A stretch of 64,000 nucleotides of DNA from Cardiocondyla obscurior (lineage: Eukaryota > Arthropoda > Insecta > Hymenoptera > Formicidae): contig NC_091877.1 of assembly GCF_019399895.1 (NCBI RefSeq), positions 3,596,001-3,660,000 on the forward strand, given 5' to 3'. A model generated the notes under the pieces. That model was not told the origin of the DNA. It was given only the letters and a program-made list of their open reading frames with translations, and made no database searches. Both the position numbers and the translations under genes were made by a program. Below are positions 45,108-59,700 of the stretch, piece by piece; positions within the stretch are counted from its first letter, which is position 1; every line of letters starts with the position of its first letter.

Positions 45108-48100
45108 TTATTTCTTAGTAACAATCGCCTTCGCCGCCGGGCAATCGTTGACCAGCTTGTGCCTCGCGTTCGCCAATCTCTCCGCGCTGATCGCCTGTAT
45201 ATTGCCGAGATGAGAGTTATCCAGCAACGTCTTCAGGTTCTGTTTACCACCTAAATTAATCATGCTGCTGCTCTTGCTTCTCAGCGCCGATAACGCGGAC
45301 GTTTGCCCGAAAAGCGACAGCAACGGTAATTCTTTAATACTGGCGGTTTTACTCGTCAACTTTTTGGAAATTGAACCCTTGTCGAGCTGATCCGTGCTCC
45401 CAGTATCCAAAGATCTAGCAGACGATATCAGACTCTTTAATTTTTTCGGACTGGAATTGGCACTGCACGATGCACCTTTTTGCAAAATGTTAGAGTTAGA
45501 TAGTAATTGTAACGATGCGACATTGCTCTGTGAACTTTTCGAGGGTTGGCTAACATCGAGAGTCGCTACTAAGTGACGTTCCGATGAACTGACTTCCGCA
45601 GGAGTCTCAATATTAGAATTTTGAGCGATATCTAAATTCGTCAATTGTACATTATCGGCTAGAGTATCGTTTGTATTATTACGTTTCTTTTTTCTTAACT
45701 CCTTTGAAATCTCCTTATCAGCCTTGCTGAAAGAGTTAATTTCCCAGCTGCTCTGTGTTCTTCTATCTTTAATATTGAATTGAGAAATTATGTTTGGCAC
45801 GTATTTCGATATATCTATGCTTCCCGCTTTCTTGATTCTATTTTCGAAATTAAACGTACCTCTATTCACTGGACTACTGTTTAATGATTTTGAAATATTG
45901 CTCTTCAAATTGAGCGTCGAGGTGCCACACAGTGTCGTCGTTGAATTGATCGTCGAGCACGACTTTAACGACTTGTTACTAAATCTGTCCTTTTCGACAA
46001 TCCCTGTAGTTTCGGTCGAGTTCAAAAACTGATTTGAGCTACGCGTATTAGATGGTTCGACAGATAAAGGATTGTAACACGTTCGGTTCACAGTGTCGAT
46101 CTCAATTGTGTTCTGCAAGTCGGAAGAACTTTGTGCATAGCGCTCCTCATCGGATGAATTTTTATTTGGCAAGTGATTTAATTTTTCCAAATTGGCTTGC
46201 AACTCGAGCTCCCATTGTGTAAATTTGCTCTCGCTACCGTCGACGGACCTTTTGTCGAGATGTTCCGCATCGCTCTTCGACGAACAAGACTTCTGGAAAT
46301 TTTAGCGAACAATAGAAAATGACAATTTTAATTTTTGTATGAATTGTTGACGAAATTATTATACGTATATTTCACTCACTTCAATATCGTGGAATTTTTC
46401 GTTGTTTCTGCTTTTATTACATCTAATAGGGGATATTTTATGACCGTCGGAATCATTAAATTCAATTTTATACTTCTGATACATGTCTGAACTAATGAGT
46501 TCGGCTCCAACACCAGGTTCTCGCGGTCCCTTAGCCACGATATCTAAAATATTAATATTACAGCTATAAAAAGAAGCTGTAAAAATAAAAAAAAAAACCA
46601 TTAACACTAGTTTGCTAAAATATACATTACCATAATCTCTTCGTTGCTGATGTATTTGATTACTAATTTCTTCTAACGTCCGGAGACTCGTTGCATAATT
46701 ACGTTTAGCTTCCTTAACAGCCTGTTGCAGATACTCTACTCTTTCTTTTTGTGTGGCCAGCATCTGATCGCACTGAGTCTTCACCTCGAAATACGGTCTC
46801 GCTTTCATTATTGCGTGCCGATGCTTCTCTTCCAATTGAAACAGCTTTTTCTTGGCCTCGTGAAACACCATCGCTCGTCTGTGATGTTCTCGACCACATT
46901 CCGCTTTTTGATTCTCCGCGTCCATGACCTCGATATAAAATATAATTTTATTCTATTTGATTTAATTACAAAAATTTGCAAATTAATTAACATAAAGCAG
47001 ACACTAATAAATAAAATAAAATAAAATATAATAAATATAAATAAATTATTTCAAACAATTCTTTTAATATTTCGTAATACATTCAAAGAAAATTACGTAG
47101 TCACTCCGCACTGTACATTCTAACTCTTATACTTACTTTAATAGTAGCATGATTGAGCATATCCTGCCATGCTTGGTCAAAATTCCACTCATGCTGATGA
47201 GCCATGAATCGCGCTTCGGCTAAAGCGACTGTTTCCTTCGCTGCTGCGTGAATTTCGCTGGCTCCCCGAAACAGCTGCGCCTGTTGTTGACACTGCACCT
47301 GCAAATTACGGGAGGAAATGTTTTATTACTTCATTTACATAACAACTCAGCTGTAATTTAAATCACTTAATGCAAAACAACTCGCTTACGAGTTGTCTTA
47401 AATATAAAATGTTATATAAAGAAGATAATTATAAATTTTTTCTTTTTCTTTTTTTTTGCCATTATACATAAATTGCATATAAAATAAAATTTATTAATAA
47501 TTTATTATTATAAAAAATAAATTACAATACATATAAGTTATAGTTTGCGGTATGCACGGAATTAATAAAACTTTATTTTAATCGGTACGAGTGGAATTTC
47601 AATCGGGAATAGCAGGATATGATCATTCATGTCGCTATTAAAGCAAGCACCAGAGTAGAACACCCAGCATGCGGTAATTTCGCCGCGCGTTCAATAGCAA
47701 TTCCCTTTGTAAAAGAGAATTTGAAGCCATTTGAATGGAAGCAATTATTAAGTCTAATAAAATTTTACGTAACTCAGCACATACATTTTTCTTTTATTAT
47801 TTTAAGATACAATAAAACGGCGATGAACGAGATCACCTACCTGAGCTTGGTGAGCCACTTCCAGTGCTTCGTAGTAACATCTTGCCTTTTCGATGCAGCT
47901 CGTGCCCTGTTTATCCGTAATTTCTTTCAGCCTTCTAGTCGTATCTGAAAGAAGCTGTCCGAAAGCAGTGTGGGCTTCCTATAAAAAAATTAAAATTATT
48001 TAAATACATATTATTTGTTCATTGTAAATTACGAAAAAAAAAAAGAAAATTGTTTCTTACATCCAACTCAGTCTCAAGTTTATTAATATTATCCGCTGCA

Positions 48101-49020
48101 TTGTTCAAATTCTCCAGCTCGATCTAGAAGACAAATTAAAGCCAAAATGACATTACTCCAAATACAAGCTCTTCACATTTTTATTTAGAGTTAATTCCTG
48201 CGTAATTTATTTTATTATATTAGAGAAACAAATATTTTTACTTCACTTCTTTATTTAAATATATATATATATATTTTTTTTTTAATTAGATAATATATGT
48301 ATATGCGGGAAAAATGAAACAAAGGAGAAATAGATCTCACAATGGAACTTCCCTGCTTTCACATTTAATTAGAATTAAAAAATAAAACATTGTGCATATA
48401 ATCACATACATATATCTTTAAAATTTGACTTTGCCATTTAATATTAAGTTTCAATTTTGACTTGTCATCCTTCTACATGAAAAGAAAAATAACTTTTGAG
48501 ATAAGACTCTCCTGCAACTTTGTTAAAATTTAAATTAAATATCAAAATTTGTGAAAATTCACAATTTGAAGACCAGATACTTAATCATTTCAATTATTCA
48601 GTTAGAAAAAATACTTATATTTTACGTTTGCATAATTTCTTCTATTAAAAAATAAAAAAAAAAAGAAAAGCTGAACCACGGAAGAACGCAGATAAGATCT
48701 TCCTGATCAGATCTAACTTCCTAGAGAACGCGGACTTGGTTCGTCGCCGAAGCGATTCACGGGAGAGCGTGTCTCGTGTCTCTCGTTTCGCGCGACGGAA
48801 GAAAAAGTGAAAGCAAAGTGGGACAATGTACCAGGCGGTGTTAGGCGCTCCGCTACGGACGGGACATAACCTAGAACGCGCGGGCGTGAACCGCAAGGTC
48901 GTGAAATGTAGTCGGGGAGGCAAGCGGACACCATCTGCGGGGCGGAAGTCTCTCCCGAGAGAGGGAGCTCACCTGGATGCGCGGGTCCAGCGCAGCCTCA
49001 GCATCCTCCGCGACATCCAT
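45108..49020 (-). CDS. pcs: SH3BP5 / parcas homologue
   Basis: Seven exons in order: 49020-48973, 48123-48061, 47978-47841, 47298-47137, 46928-46631, 46543-46380, 46292-45108; phases agree; 685 residues. The first 16 residues end DPRIQ, as in human SH3BP5. Residues about 17-240 form the long coiled coil of the family (LENLNNAADNINKLETELD; FDQAWQDMLNHATIK; KARPYFEVKTQCDQ), followed by the conserved GPREPGVGAE at about 242-251. The last 395 residues are Ser/Asn-rich and poorly conserved. SH3BP5 (Sab) acts as a guanine-nucleotide exchange factor for Rab11 and binds and restrains Btk-family kinases; Drosophila Parcas interacts with Btk29A. The start codon is only 1.6 kb from that of aPKC on the other strand. 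Confidence 0.92.
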
Positions 49021-50604
49021 CCTGCGGCGGGTGGCATTTAACGCTGCGCGACGTCGGGGGCGGCGTGTCAACTCATGATCGGCCAAGCCGCGCGATCTCG
49101 ACGGTCCCGCTCGTCGCAAGTGCTCCGCTTCTTTAACGCGGGTCTTCCGGAAGTTCCGCGGATGTTTACATGCCGCGACACTATCCGTCCACCCCTCTCG
49201 CAAGCGTAGCGCGCGACTCGGACTCGCGTTACGAGCGCATAGCGCGCTCTTACGGCAGGGACCTCTCAGGCGTGCACGGGAACGCAGAGGTGGCGGAGAG
49301 AGCGGCCGAGAACGAATCGACGGTGATACTACCCGCGGAAATAAGCGTCGCGTACCGCTGACGCATCCCGATGATACATCTACACCTGTATGGTCGTCAT
49401 CGTGATTACAGATTCACAGCTGGGCCGTCTCTCCTCCCATGTCGATTGGACCGTTCCACTGGCATTTCCGATCAGAGGGCCCAACTCGGAATCGCGGCTT
49501 CCACGCGACAGATGCAAAGGCTCGTGTCCGTGTGAAGCCAGCGCTTCGGCTGCCGTCGGATAGAGTAAAAAGCCAGAGCTATACCCTGTCTGTCCTATTC
49601 TTTCGCGGCGTCGCCAGCAGTTATCGCAGATTTTGTAATGATTGTAATTTATATTATGTTTTGTATTTTATATTACGAATAAACTACCTTTGCGGGCTAC
49701 ACCTTATCAAAGCGTACCAATCCCGTTCCCTCAAAAAAATTTTTTTTTATATAAAAAAAAAGGTTATATCTAGCAAAGCGAGAACCGAGCGCGAACCGGA
49801 CAAATATCGCCATCTGTGCCGAAGCTCGCACACCCACAAGCGAACTCCGCGCTGCCGCGCGAGTCGTCGCTCCGACAAACATGGCGTCTGCCAAGTAGCA
49901 ACGCTCCACGCCGCGTAACCGAGTGCCTTACGCTTTTCAGGTTGACGTTTCCGCGTCGCCTCGCGCACCCACCCGCGTCCCGCGCCAGCGGGTCGTTTTC
50001 TACGTGTTCCCGCGTACGAAGCTCCGTGCCTCTCCCCGGAAGAGCCTTCTTGGCTGCGCGACTTGGAGGTGTGAGCAACTAGTGCATCGCGACGGCGGCG
50101 GCGATTCGCGACGACAGTTCATCGCGGTGAGTCACGGAGACACTCGTGCACGCATTCACGCACGGCCCGAGCCGCTAATTCACGGCGGAGGACCAAACGA
50201 TCGTCGTGGACCCGCGAGACTAACCAGGACGACGAGAAAGAGCTCGCTTTTCATCGATCGGAAAACCGGTCGCACGATTTTCCTCGAGCGGCTACCTAAC
50301 ATCCTGGTCGGTTACTCCGACGCACCACCGCGAACCACGTTCTGTAAACTGCCTTCCTGCGAGCCGGTCAACGCTGCTCGCGGCAACGTCAACCGTACCT
50401 GTGGGGAAAGCCTGGATCTACGTTTTCGGTACATCACATCCGGATTATCGGAATTTCCTATGGTGACGCTCACAATTTTTTATCATTGATCCCCCGATAG
50501 CGTTATGTTAAACCTCGCTTGAATTTCCCCGAGCTCGTTTCTTGGCGCTAAAATTACTGGGATTGTTATACTTTCAGAACAGGAGACCTCCTATTGTTTC
50601 AAAA
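49021..50604. promoter_or_regulatory. Divergent promoter region, parcas and aPKC
   Basis: CpG-rich sequence holding the 5' ends of parcas (minus) and aPKC (plus). For aPKC a 5' UTR intron is likely: donor GCG|GTGAGT at 50127 and acceptor ATACTTTCAG ending at 50577, 27 bases before the start codon. Open frames here match nothing I know. Confidence 0.5.
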
Positions 50605-50682
50605 ATGCCTACGCAGACGGCAGAGAGCGACGACATTCGGGTCAAAATTATATACAACGGGTAAAGCACACGACAAACTTTT

Positions 50683-50719
<37 letters not shown>

Positions 50720-53700
50720 ATAGAGTGAGATACATAGTTCGTCTTGAATTCAAAATAATGATCAATTTTTTTCAGACAAGTTATTTATTTTAATTCCAAT
50801 AGAAAGTCTTGAGCTATATTTCATAAAATTAATCATGCTGATTATTAATGAGTTTTGTTGCAAACAATTTAGAAATTTAAACAGAGTTAATAAAGCACTA
50901 TTGAAAATGTTGATAGGCAGGGTACCAGGAAAAAAATTAATTTACGATCGCAATATACATGTCTGACGTGATTTACTTGTGTTAGGGAGATACAAATAAC
51001 GTACATCACTCCTGGGATTTCGGTTGACGCGCTGCGCGAGGAGATGCGAACGATATGCGGCTTCGGCACGGAGCAGTTCACGATGAAATGGATAGACGAC
51101 GAAGGCGACCCGTGCAGAATCGCCTCGCAGCAAGAGCTGGATGAAGCTCTGAGACTGTACGAGCTCGAGAAGGATACGGAAATCACCATACACGGTCAGT
51201 CTACGACTTTGTACCGAGCGATGTTGAATCTCGCAATTGTCACGCATGTTGTTTTGATTTTAGCGACGCATTAACCGGTTAGAGCGCGCATTACGCTCGG
51301 CGATAATAGCTTGCATGCGCCTTCACTTACATAATAACTAGGACTGAAGTATCGCACTCGTGAATCATGCATACAGACTCGTCAGCGGTAACGAAGACGC
51401 GTACATATATTCGTGGCAAAATAGGCTCATCGGTAATGTTCACCGATGTCTTTAATATCCTACGTTAATGGCTGTCGTTTAGATAAGAATCCGGCTGTAA
51501 ATTACGCGCAACGAATATCTCTTGGCTATGTATATTAGCGGCAGCGTACTAAGTGTACGTGTTGCAAGCGCCCCGATGTGTTTCCAAGTATCGATACGCG
51601 CCGCGGATAACGGTATGTTACATGCGCCCCGGCGGTGCTCGCCTTATCGGCGCTTTATCGCCGATACGAGGCGATTAACGGCGAAATAGCTCTATCGGCG
51701 TAACGCTGGTGATTATTTAATGCACATCGATCGATTCGAACTGCGATTTTCTCAAAGATGACAACGTTTTCGGATCCCGCGCGTCGCACCGTCCACGAGG
51801 ATGTCATGTAGTCAGAGTACGACATGCTTTAGAAATTAATCGGCTTACCGAAATCTCCCGAAATAATTCGATACGATAGCAGGACATATTTTCTCGGAAG
51901 AAGAAGCATATCGTGATGGCGCATATATTTACGACCCGGAAGACTCAGCACTTTCATACTTTCTTTCACGCCTCTGCGCGCAACTTTAATGACGACGAAA
52001 TCTTTTTGACGAGTACGAAATAAACCTCGCGAAGCCTTGAAGATTAATGCTTTACGGAAAAAAAGAAGAAAAAAAAAGGGTGACCACCCCGAACACACTT
52101 TTTCGTCTCTTAACGGAGTGGAATTAATTTACGGCACAAGAGGACTGTCGAAACTATCGATCGCAAACTTTTTCAAGAAGGCACCGAGATAATGAGCACT
52201 ACAATTAATTAAAATACTCGATGGATTACAGAATCGAGCTCGATGCACCGCTCTCATAAATAATTCTCTTATTAAGTGTGGTTTACCGAGATTGCATCTC
52301 TTTTTCTGAAACCTATGAAAATCAATAACTTTTAATTAAAGTGTGACTCGGTGCACGAACTTCCTTCAATGCATGTAAAAATTATTGGACGTTCGCCGCG
52401 CAATATCGACAGAATCTCAGTTTCTTGATGCATATAACGCGCGTCAATCTTTGTAAATATGTACGTTCGCGCGGTATTGGTCGCGCCGGTAGCGATTACC
52501 GCACTCTGTCACGAGAGAACGAGGAAGAATCGACGAGGCAGCGGCCAAAGAAGCGGAAGCAGCCAGATAATAATTTAAAAAGACGAACAGCGATCAAAGT
52601 GAAAAATGGGAGGCCAGAAAAATAGAGCAAGGGATAAAGTAGAATAGAGTACATGTTGTGAAACGAAACTGTCTTCTTGGAGCCCTCCTCGTGGAAGCAA
52701 AAAAAAAAAAAAAAAAGAATACAAAGGACTGAGAAATCGTCGAGAAGAAGAAGTGGAGTTAACGAAAAGAACGAAGAGCACGCGTATAATATAATATAAG
52801 ACGATGAGAAGCGCAAAGTTTACTTGAAAACGACGGGAAGAATCGCTGGATAATCAGCGAGCAAACAGCATAGGTATAAAAGAATGTGGACCCCGGGGGG
52901 TGCACGGAAGAGAAAGAGGTGTAGGGCTCGGAAGAGGCAGAACTTGTGGGTGGGTATAGGCGGGTGTAGGACCGGCAGCACGAGGGGTCGACGGGGGATA
53001 CGTGTATCACCTCCACCTCGGCGTGATCCGCGTTTGCGCGATTCGATCGTTGGCGTGCGCCGGGCGGCGACGGCGACGGCGGTGGCGGTTAACGCATCTC
53101 GCCGCGGCGGTAGTCGATATCCTTGCACGGACCGATCAGCAAGGGCGCGCGCACCCGCACGTCACGTCGTCGACGCGAAAATCTGGCTGTGAGATTCCAA
53201 GATCAGGTCGCCGCGGGCAGAAGGAAAGTGGAAGTTTTGCGGAGGCAAAGGGAAGTCGAGTCGAGATTCACCGCAAGTTTGCAAAGAAGCCTCAAGGACT
53301 CTGCAGCCTGAAGAAGGAGTTGCGTCATCGTGCGCCTCGACCAAGGTGGTGATATTCGACGGCGGCTGTCGGCGCGTTTCGGCTCGCTACACCGCGAGTA
53401 GAGAGAGGTCGCAAAAGAGGCGGTAAACTAGCATTGATCGAAGCTGGTGATTCGTCGCAAGCTCATCCCAGCGGCTGCTGCAAGAGATCGACCACGGTGA
53501 AGGAGAAAGAGAAACGGCAGGAAGAAAGAAGAAAAAAAAAAAAAAGGGCAAGGGGCGAGGCGGGTAAGGCAATCGGTATATATACGATATATAGGGAAGG
53601 AGAGAGAAAAAAAAAAAAAGCACCGAGAGACGCGAAAACAGAGGCGAGGCAATCGCGCGCGGTTGGAGCGAACAAAAGGGATAGACGTGCCGTGGCGATC

Positions 53701-56700
53701 GAGAAAGGCGAGGCAAGCACGGCTAAACTCGCTATAGAATGGCGTGGGGCTACTGGAGCGCGACTTCCGTCAGCGACCGGGGTCGGTCACCTCGCCGTGA
53801 GAAGGACAAACAGCATCAGAGCATATATCATCAGCCGTCGCAGCAGCAGCAACAAATGCATCAGGCTGAACTGGACAAGAGCACTTACGCCACCGTGCAG
53901 GAACGAGAAATTACCGTGACCGCCCCCGGCATGGGAAAAGCGTCGGAGGAACCACCCTGCAGCTTGATGATTCAAGGTGGTTCCTTCTTTTCGTACTCGG
54001 CGGCGTCGGCGGCTGCTGCGGCCGCCGCTGCGAATCGTCGTATGTCGATCGTCGAGAGCAGTGGCCCGTCCTCCCTCGTTTCCACCGGTAACCAGGTGTT
54101 GCCACGGGAGCGCCACGTGAGACCCGGCACCAGCACGCATCCGCCGTCGCCGGGAAGCGGCGACTCGGCCGAGTACGAGCAGCCTCTTATCGGTCACTTG
54201 CGCTCCGGCGACATCTCGCCCCCTTGCATCGGCAGTCCGCTGCATCCTCATTATCACCACCATCACCATCATCATCACGACGACATCTTCGCGCAGCCCA
54301 GCACTTCGTCCAGGGTGACGAAGCTGTATCAGTGCCCCCCGGACACCGTCGAGGGTATGGACGAATTGTCCGAGGCCGAGCTCGAAGAAGTGACTAGTGC
54401 CGAGCTGCGTTACAGCATCGGACCTTCCGCAACGTGCCGAGTGCACGGCCCGTGCAGTCAACAACCACTTCCGCCGCTGCCGCTGACGGAATCCGCGATT
54501 TCGATGACGTCGCTGCTCGACATCGAGCCCGCCGGTCCCTCGCAGTTCAACAAGATCACCTGGGGTAGGTGCAGCCGCAGCAGGACGCATTGAGGAAAAA
54601 GAGCAAAGAGCCTTTGGCGCGCGACCAGCTTCGCCCTCTCCTCCTCTTCCCTCTCGTGCTTCTTCGACGCAACCCTCTGATCTAGGTCAAAGTCTGCCAG
54701 CTTGTCTACTTCATCGAAACAATACTCGCTGCGTTCTTGCGAGGGGGTGATGACGCTCGGGGCATTTCGTTCGATGCGCCGGACGCGACGGCCAAAAAAA
54801 AAAAAAAAAAAAAAAAAAACGCACGTCTTCCGGCCGCGTGACTCGAGAAGTCTCGGCGCCAGCCTTTCTCGCTTGCCAACTTGGGCATTTGTTGACGGAA
54901 ATCCTCGCTACCGTGGCGTTTAGCGCATTGCAGTAATATAAAACTCTAAGTCGGTCACATGAATTAATTATTACGATTCTGTCCTCACTGAAAGTAAAGG
55001 TTGTCCTGGCAATAGTCGCTGTCGAGCTGTCGCTCGATTTAGCGCATCTTTTTTTTTTTAATTTTTTTTTTGCGTCGAGGGGATGATGGATGGGGAAACT
55101 TTTTCCGCGCTATCAAATTTATTCCGCTTAACGTACCGCGCTTTATTCAATCACCCTTTAATTGATGTAATTTACGGCTTTCGTCTTTCGCATTAATTTC
55201 GCAGAGCAACCGCGACAGATATACCCCGCCAGGTCTACGTTTTATTTCTCAATTTTAATACCTTTGCATTTTTATATTCTCAAGTATATTACGCAGCAGT
55301 CATTGTTGTTTTGTAACAGGCCATAACAGCCCCTCGCGGCGCGTTAAGTCGCAAAGAGCGATCATCGTCAAGCCGGCGTTTAGCTTTGACGATAAACTTT
55401 AGCTCCTTCTTTTCTAGCTCGCGCGATCGGGGCCAGCGAACGCGTCCGTTCTCCAGTATGTTTAATTTAGAGCACGAATTAGAACTCGAGCGTATCGACG
55501 ACGCCGGCTGTGATCCAGTTACGCGGAGGGCTCACGAGCCTGAAGTACGATCTTCAGGGCGGCCTACCCTCGCGCCGGTGCACTTACGCGCTCGCCGTTA
55601 TAGATCCATGCCTTCTAGGATACCACGCTTTGCCGGCGCCTTGGGGCATCCGGCGTACAGCCCGTATCCCCACGTTAGGGCTGAGGGGGCATCGTCTTTA
55701 TCGCCCGTGTCATCGATCCCCCTTCGCGATAATTAGTCGATGAATATTTCAGGGAATTGCGCTCGCCTTTCTCGTGCACCTCGTTCCGGCGCCGTCGATA
55801 CCCGGAGAGGCTCTCCTTCGTTCTTATGACAAACGACTCGATTACGTATATTGTACCGACGGGAGAGCGCCGGGATGGCCTCGTTAGCGATCGTGTGACA
55901 TCCACGCACTCCTCGCGACCGCGCCTCGTCTCGCTCGCATTCATGTGGTGGTCCCCTGCGGAGAACCGGTGCTAGGCAAGACGAACTATCAATTTGTCAC
56001 GGCCGATAGGTATTCAGATTTAATATTCGACGAGCTCTTACGTCTCCGTAATCTGGATATTATTTGAATAAGTCTAATCGGATTACAAATCGATTCGAAC
56101 ATCTGTTTCTAAACGTATCAATTAACGCGTTTAAATTTGTAATATTTAATTTGTACATTTACATTTGACCCCGCTCACTTTAAATAGACGACGTCGATTT
56201 TAACTCACTTACGTTCCTTTTTTGACAAATCTATCAACGAATTCATGTTATTGGTGTTCTATAGGTCTATTGTTCATCAACCTACATCCATCGAGTATCG
56301 CTCGAGTCGAGGATCTATTTTCAAGTTCTGCCAAGTGACCGGTGGTTTTGCCTGATCGAAGCACGTGTCATCGGACAAAAGAGCCTTTTATCCTCCGTCG
56401 TTGCGACCTTCTGCGACAATTTTTTTCGGCTTCCTCCCTCAGCCGTTCAATCTTCCCTTCAAATTTTGTCGCGACCCGCGGGCGCATCGCCTCGCCGACT
56501 TGAGCCGCCCAAGTCCGAGTCCCCACTTAAAAAAATTAAAGCGAATAATCCGTAACAATTCGCGACTTTAATTTTATTCCACTCATTAACCGCCGGCTTT
56601 CATTTCTTTTATAGACCCCCGAGTTTCATAATGCATTATCTGCCGGCGACACGCAACGCAATATACTTAATTGTATATTTAATCATTGTTCTTTATGCGC

Positions 56701-59700
56701 ACTGTATGTACGGGATTGCTTCAATAAAGGGCTTGCGCCCTTCGCTAATTAGAATTTACACGGCGTTTGTGTGACCGCGCTTGGGCGGCGGGATTAAGTC
56801 GTCGCGAGAGTAACGAGATTAAAAACGTCCCGGACCTTTGGCGAGGGTTCGCGTATGCGCGGCACCGTCAGCTTTATCTGTGCAAAGTCGCGGAGGAAAT
56901 TTAATCGCGAACGCGCTCGCCTCTCCCGCGATAAATGATAACGCGCCTGATGGTACGGATAGAAGTCAGTGTTACTCGTTATCTGGCCGTAACCGGAGCG
57001 ATATCCGAATAGGACACGGCAACTAGTTTGCACAAAATGTTGGACAACGAGCAGCGAATCTCGATCGGGTTCCGGTACTCGAATTGCTTCCCGTGTAAGT
57101 TCGTGTTTGATAGTTCCGTCAATCCCGGCGTGGCCCTTCTTCTCGAGATGAAAAGAGAACACGTTGAATGACGTCTCGAATTAAATGCGCAGTCTTAAAT
57201 CGTCGAACGCTTTGATATTAACGAGGGTGATTTCAGCATCTTCGTCATATGTATATCTCTGGATAGCTTTGCTATTAATCATGCACACAGCTCTATTCTC
57301 ATATCTATCTTTCGTGTGTGTTTTATGCCAATCTGTTGGCCGAGATAGGTTTTTTTAATTTAATGTTTTTTTTTTTTTTTTTAATCCAACGATGGAAAAC
57401 TGAAAGTTACTGTTTAATCAGATAGAAATTTCAGATTTATTTTCGTTGCATTTTTTTGAAACTTTGCTGGCGAGAGGAAATTTTCACGTTTTGTCAACAA
57501 AGTGAACGTGAATTTTATCTGTTCTGTTACAGTTTTTCCAAACGTACCGCCCGCTCCTGGGATGCCATGCCAAGGAGAAGACCGTGAGTGTGTTTGCTAT
57601 TTATTGGAAACATCTCGGCCGTCAACGAGAGACGCGCAGCTTCTCCTTATGTTCGATATGCAACGTATTAGCTAATGCAAACTAGCCAGCGAGTTCTAAT
57701 TGACCGTCCGGTGAAAAGAAACGATTAGCGCGCGATAATAGATAGACACACAATTCCGTTACGTGCGAAAGCTGAGGAGCCGTAGAGGAAGCATCCACTT
57801 TTCGATCTCGATACCTTACCAAATGTCTCCCTTCGATACGTTTTATAATCACAATCTTCATCGACATCAACGCCTACGTTACGCATTGAATGACTTGAAA
57901 ATTTCTTTTTCGATACAATCACAAAGGATTTATAAATTAGTTTCTTGAACGTAACAATTTTTTCACTCGCAACAAGATATGTTTCTTAACAGTAAATTGT
58001 AATTAACTGTAAAATTATTTGGAAACGTTAAGTACATAAAAATTTAATTAATTTAATTAAGCAATTAAATTTAATATTATTAATGGAATAAATATTGGTG
58101 TCGTAATTTAATTTTACGTATGAAAAATAAGATATGAATATTGTTTATCCGATGTGGCTGTAACGAAGAAGCGAAGACCTTAAAACATTCGTTTCTCATA
58201 AATGTACAGTCGCTCGATAATCGCCAAATGGCAGCGATTGTATCGATGTCACGACAACCCAAGGAAACCTGGAAATCACTGCGTCAGAATGACCAGAAAG
58301 AGTTTTTTTTATTTTGAGGACCTTTAAGAGTGTAAATAGTTTTCGCCGAGTCCTCGCTAGGATCGACGCTATACGAAAGTCGATATTCGGCCACTCGTGA
58401 ATAGAGCATGAATCAAAGCCGATCAAGTTGTGAATTAAAAAGGTTTTTTGAATTATTAAATTATAATTAGCATTATTTCAACAAGACGTTTTCACCATTG
58501 ACATTGCATGATGCACATTTCGCACGAAATATTGCTGTCTCCCGTTTCGCATCGATTCACCTCGCTCGTTGCCGGTGAAGCTACACATCGTTTGATAACG
58601 CGACCAAGCCAAAAGAGAGAAGCTGATGGGGTGAAATCAATTTGCGAAGTTACTCGATATCCGATACAACGAGACTCTAGTATCAAAATAAAATTTGAAA
58701 CAACTTTTGCAACGCAGATTAGAATCCAAGATTTCACATGGATTTTAAATAAGTTTATTGCTCGTTTCACGAGATATTACGTAGCGTCTTTATAAAGCGC
58801 GGAGAAAATTTTTTATTACCGATACTAAAGTTATATTTAGAGAGCAGAGGGAACGGATTCAAGTTTTATAATTATTCTTGTTGGTAGATAACGAAATATT
58901 TCCCGCGGTGATTAACGTTAGTAATTTAATAAGTGATTAAGCAGGTGGTGCCGAGACCGGTTGTATTCGCGTTATAATGACGTTTTACTCGGCACGAGAG
59001 GATCGCGGCAAACTGACCGACCCAGTTAGTGCTTTCCATCATTTGTGACATTTATGTTATTTCATTTTCCGAAGGAAGCATCTACAGACGTGGCGCTCGT
59101 AGGTGGAGGAAGCTGTACCGAGTCAATGGCCATATTTTTCAGGCGAAACGATTTAATCGGGTAAGCATCATTTCATGTAATTATCATTGCACAATCTTTA
59201 CTTTGTTCATCACCTACGTTTGTTTCCCTTACCGCCTCGTTCTCCTTTGTCATTCACAATCTCTGCGAGAGTAGATTTGCCTCGCCGCAGGTGCGACGCG
59301 GCCGGCGAAACCGACGTTCCGTGCGTTCTGAGCTCTCTCAGAGTCGCTTCCAACGCTAAAACTTGCTGGCTAGTGACTGTTCCGTCGACGAAGGGCGCAG
59401 AAGGGAGCTCTTCACATTTCGTTCCTTTTTCCTACTCTGTCGCTAGAAACACAAAGCTACTGTCTTTACAAAAATGGGCTCGCACATGAGCTCTCTCGAC
59501 TTTGTTTCATATAATCCTCCTGTTTTCTTCATTTTCGTTTTTTTCTCTGATTTTACTTCGCTCGGACTTTTAGAGGAATCTCAACAAGCATTCGCGCGCC
59601 TAAGACCGGATAGTTAAACTTAATTATTGCTCGCCTCGACTTAAACTCTGAACCTCAGGATATTTTTAAGTGGGAGCGTCGCATGCATTTTATTATTGCT

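Noticed and set aside
49439..50489. Plus-strand frames of 159 and 188 codons between parcas and aPKC
   Set aside because: They lie in the CpG-rich divergent promoter and aPKC leader, overlap the likely UTR donor at 50127, and resemble nothing known.
53787..54590. 267-codon minus-strand frame opposite the aPKC alternative first exon
   Set aside because: Composition is the complement of His, Ala and Gln codon runs; no donor or acceptor arrangement supports it.
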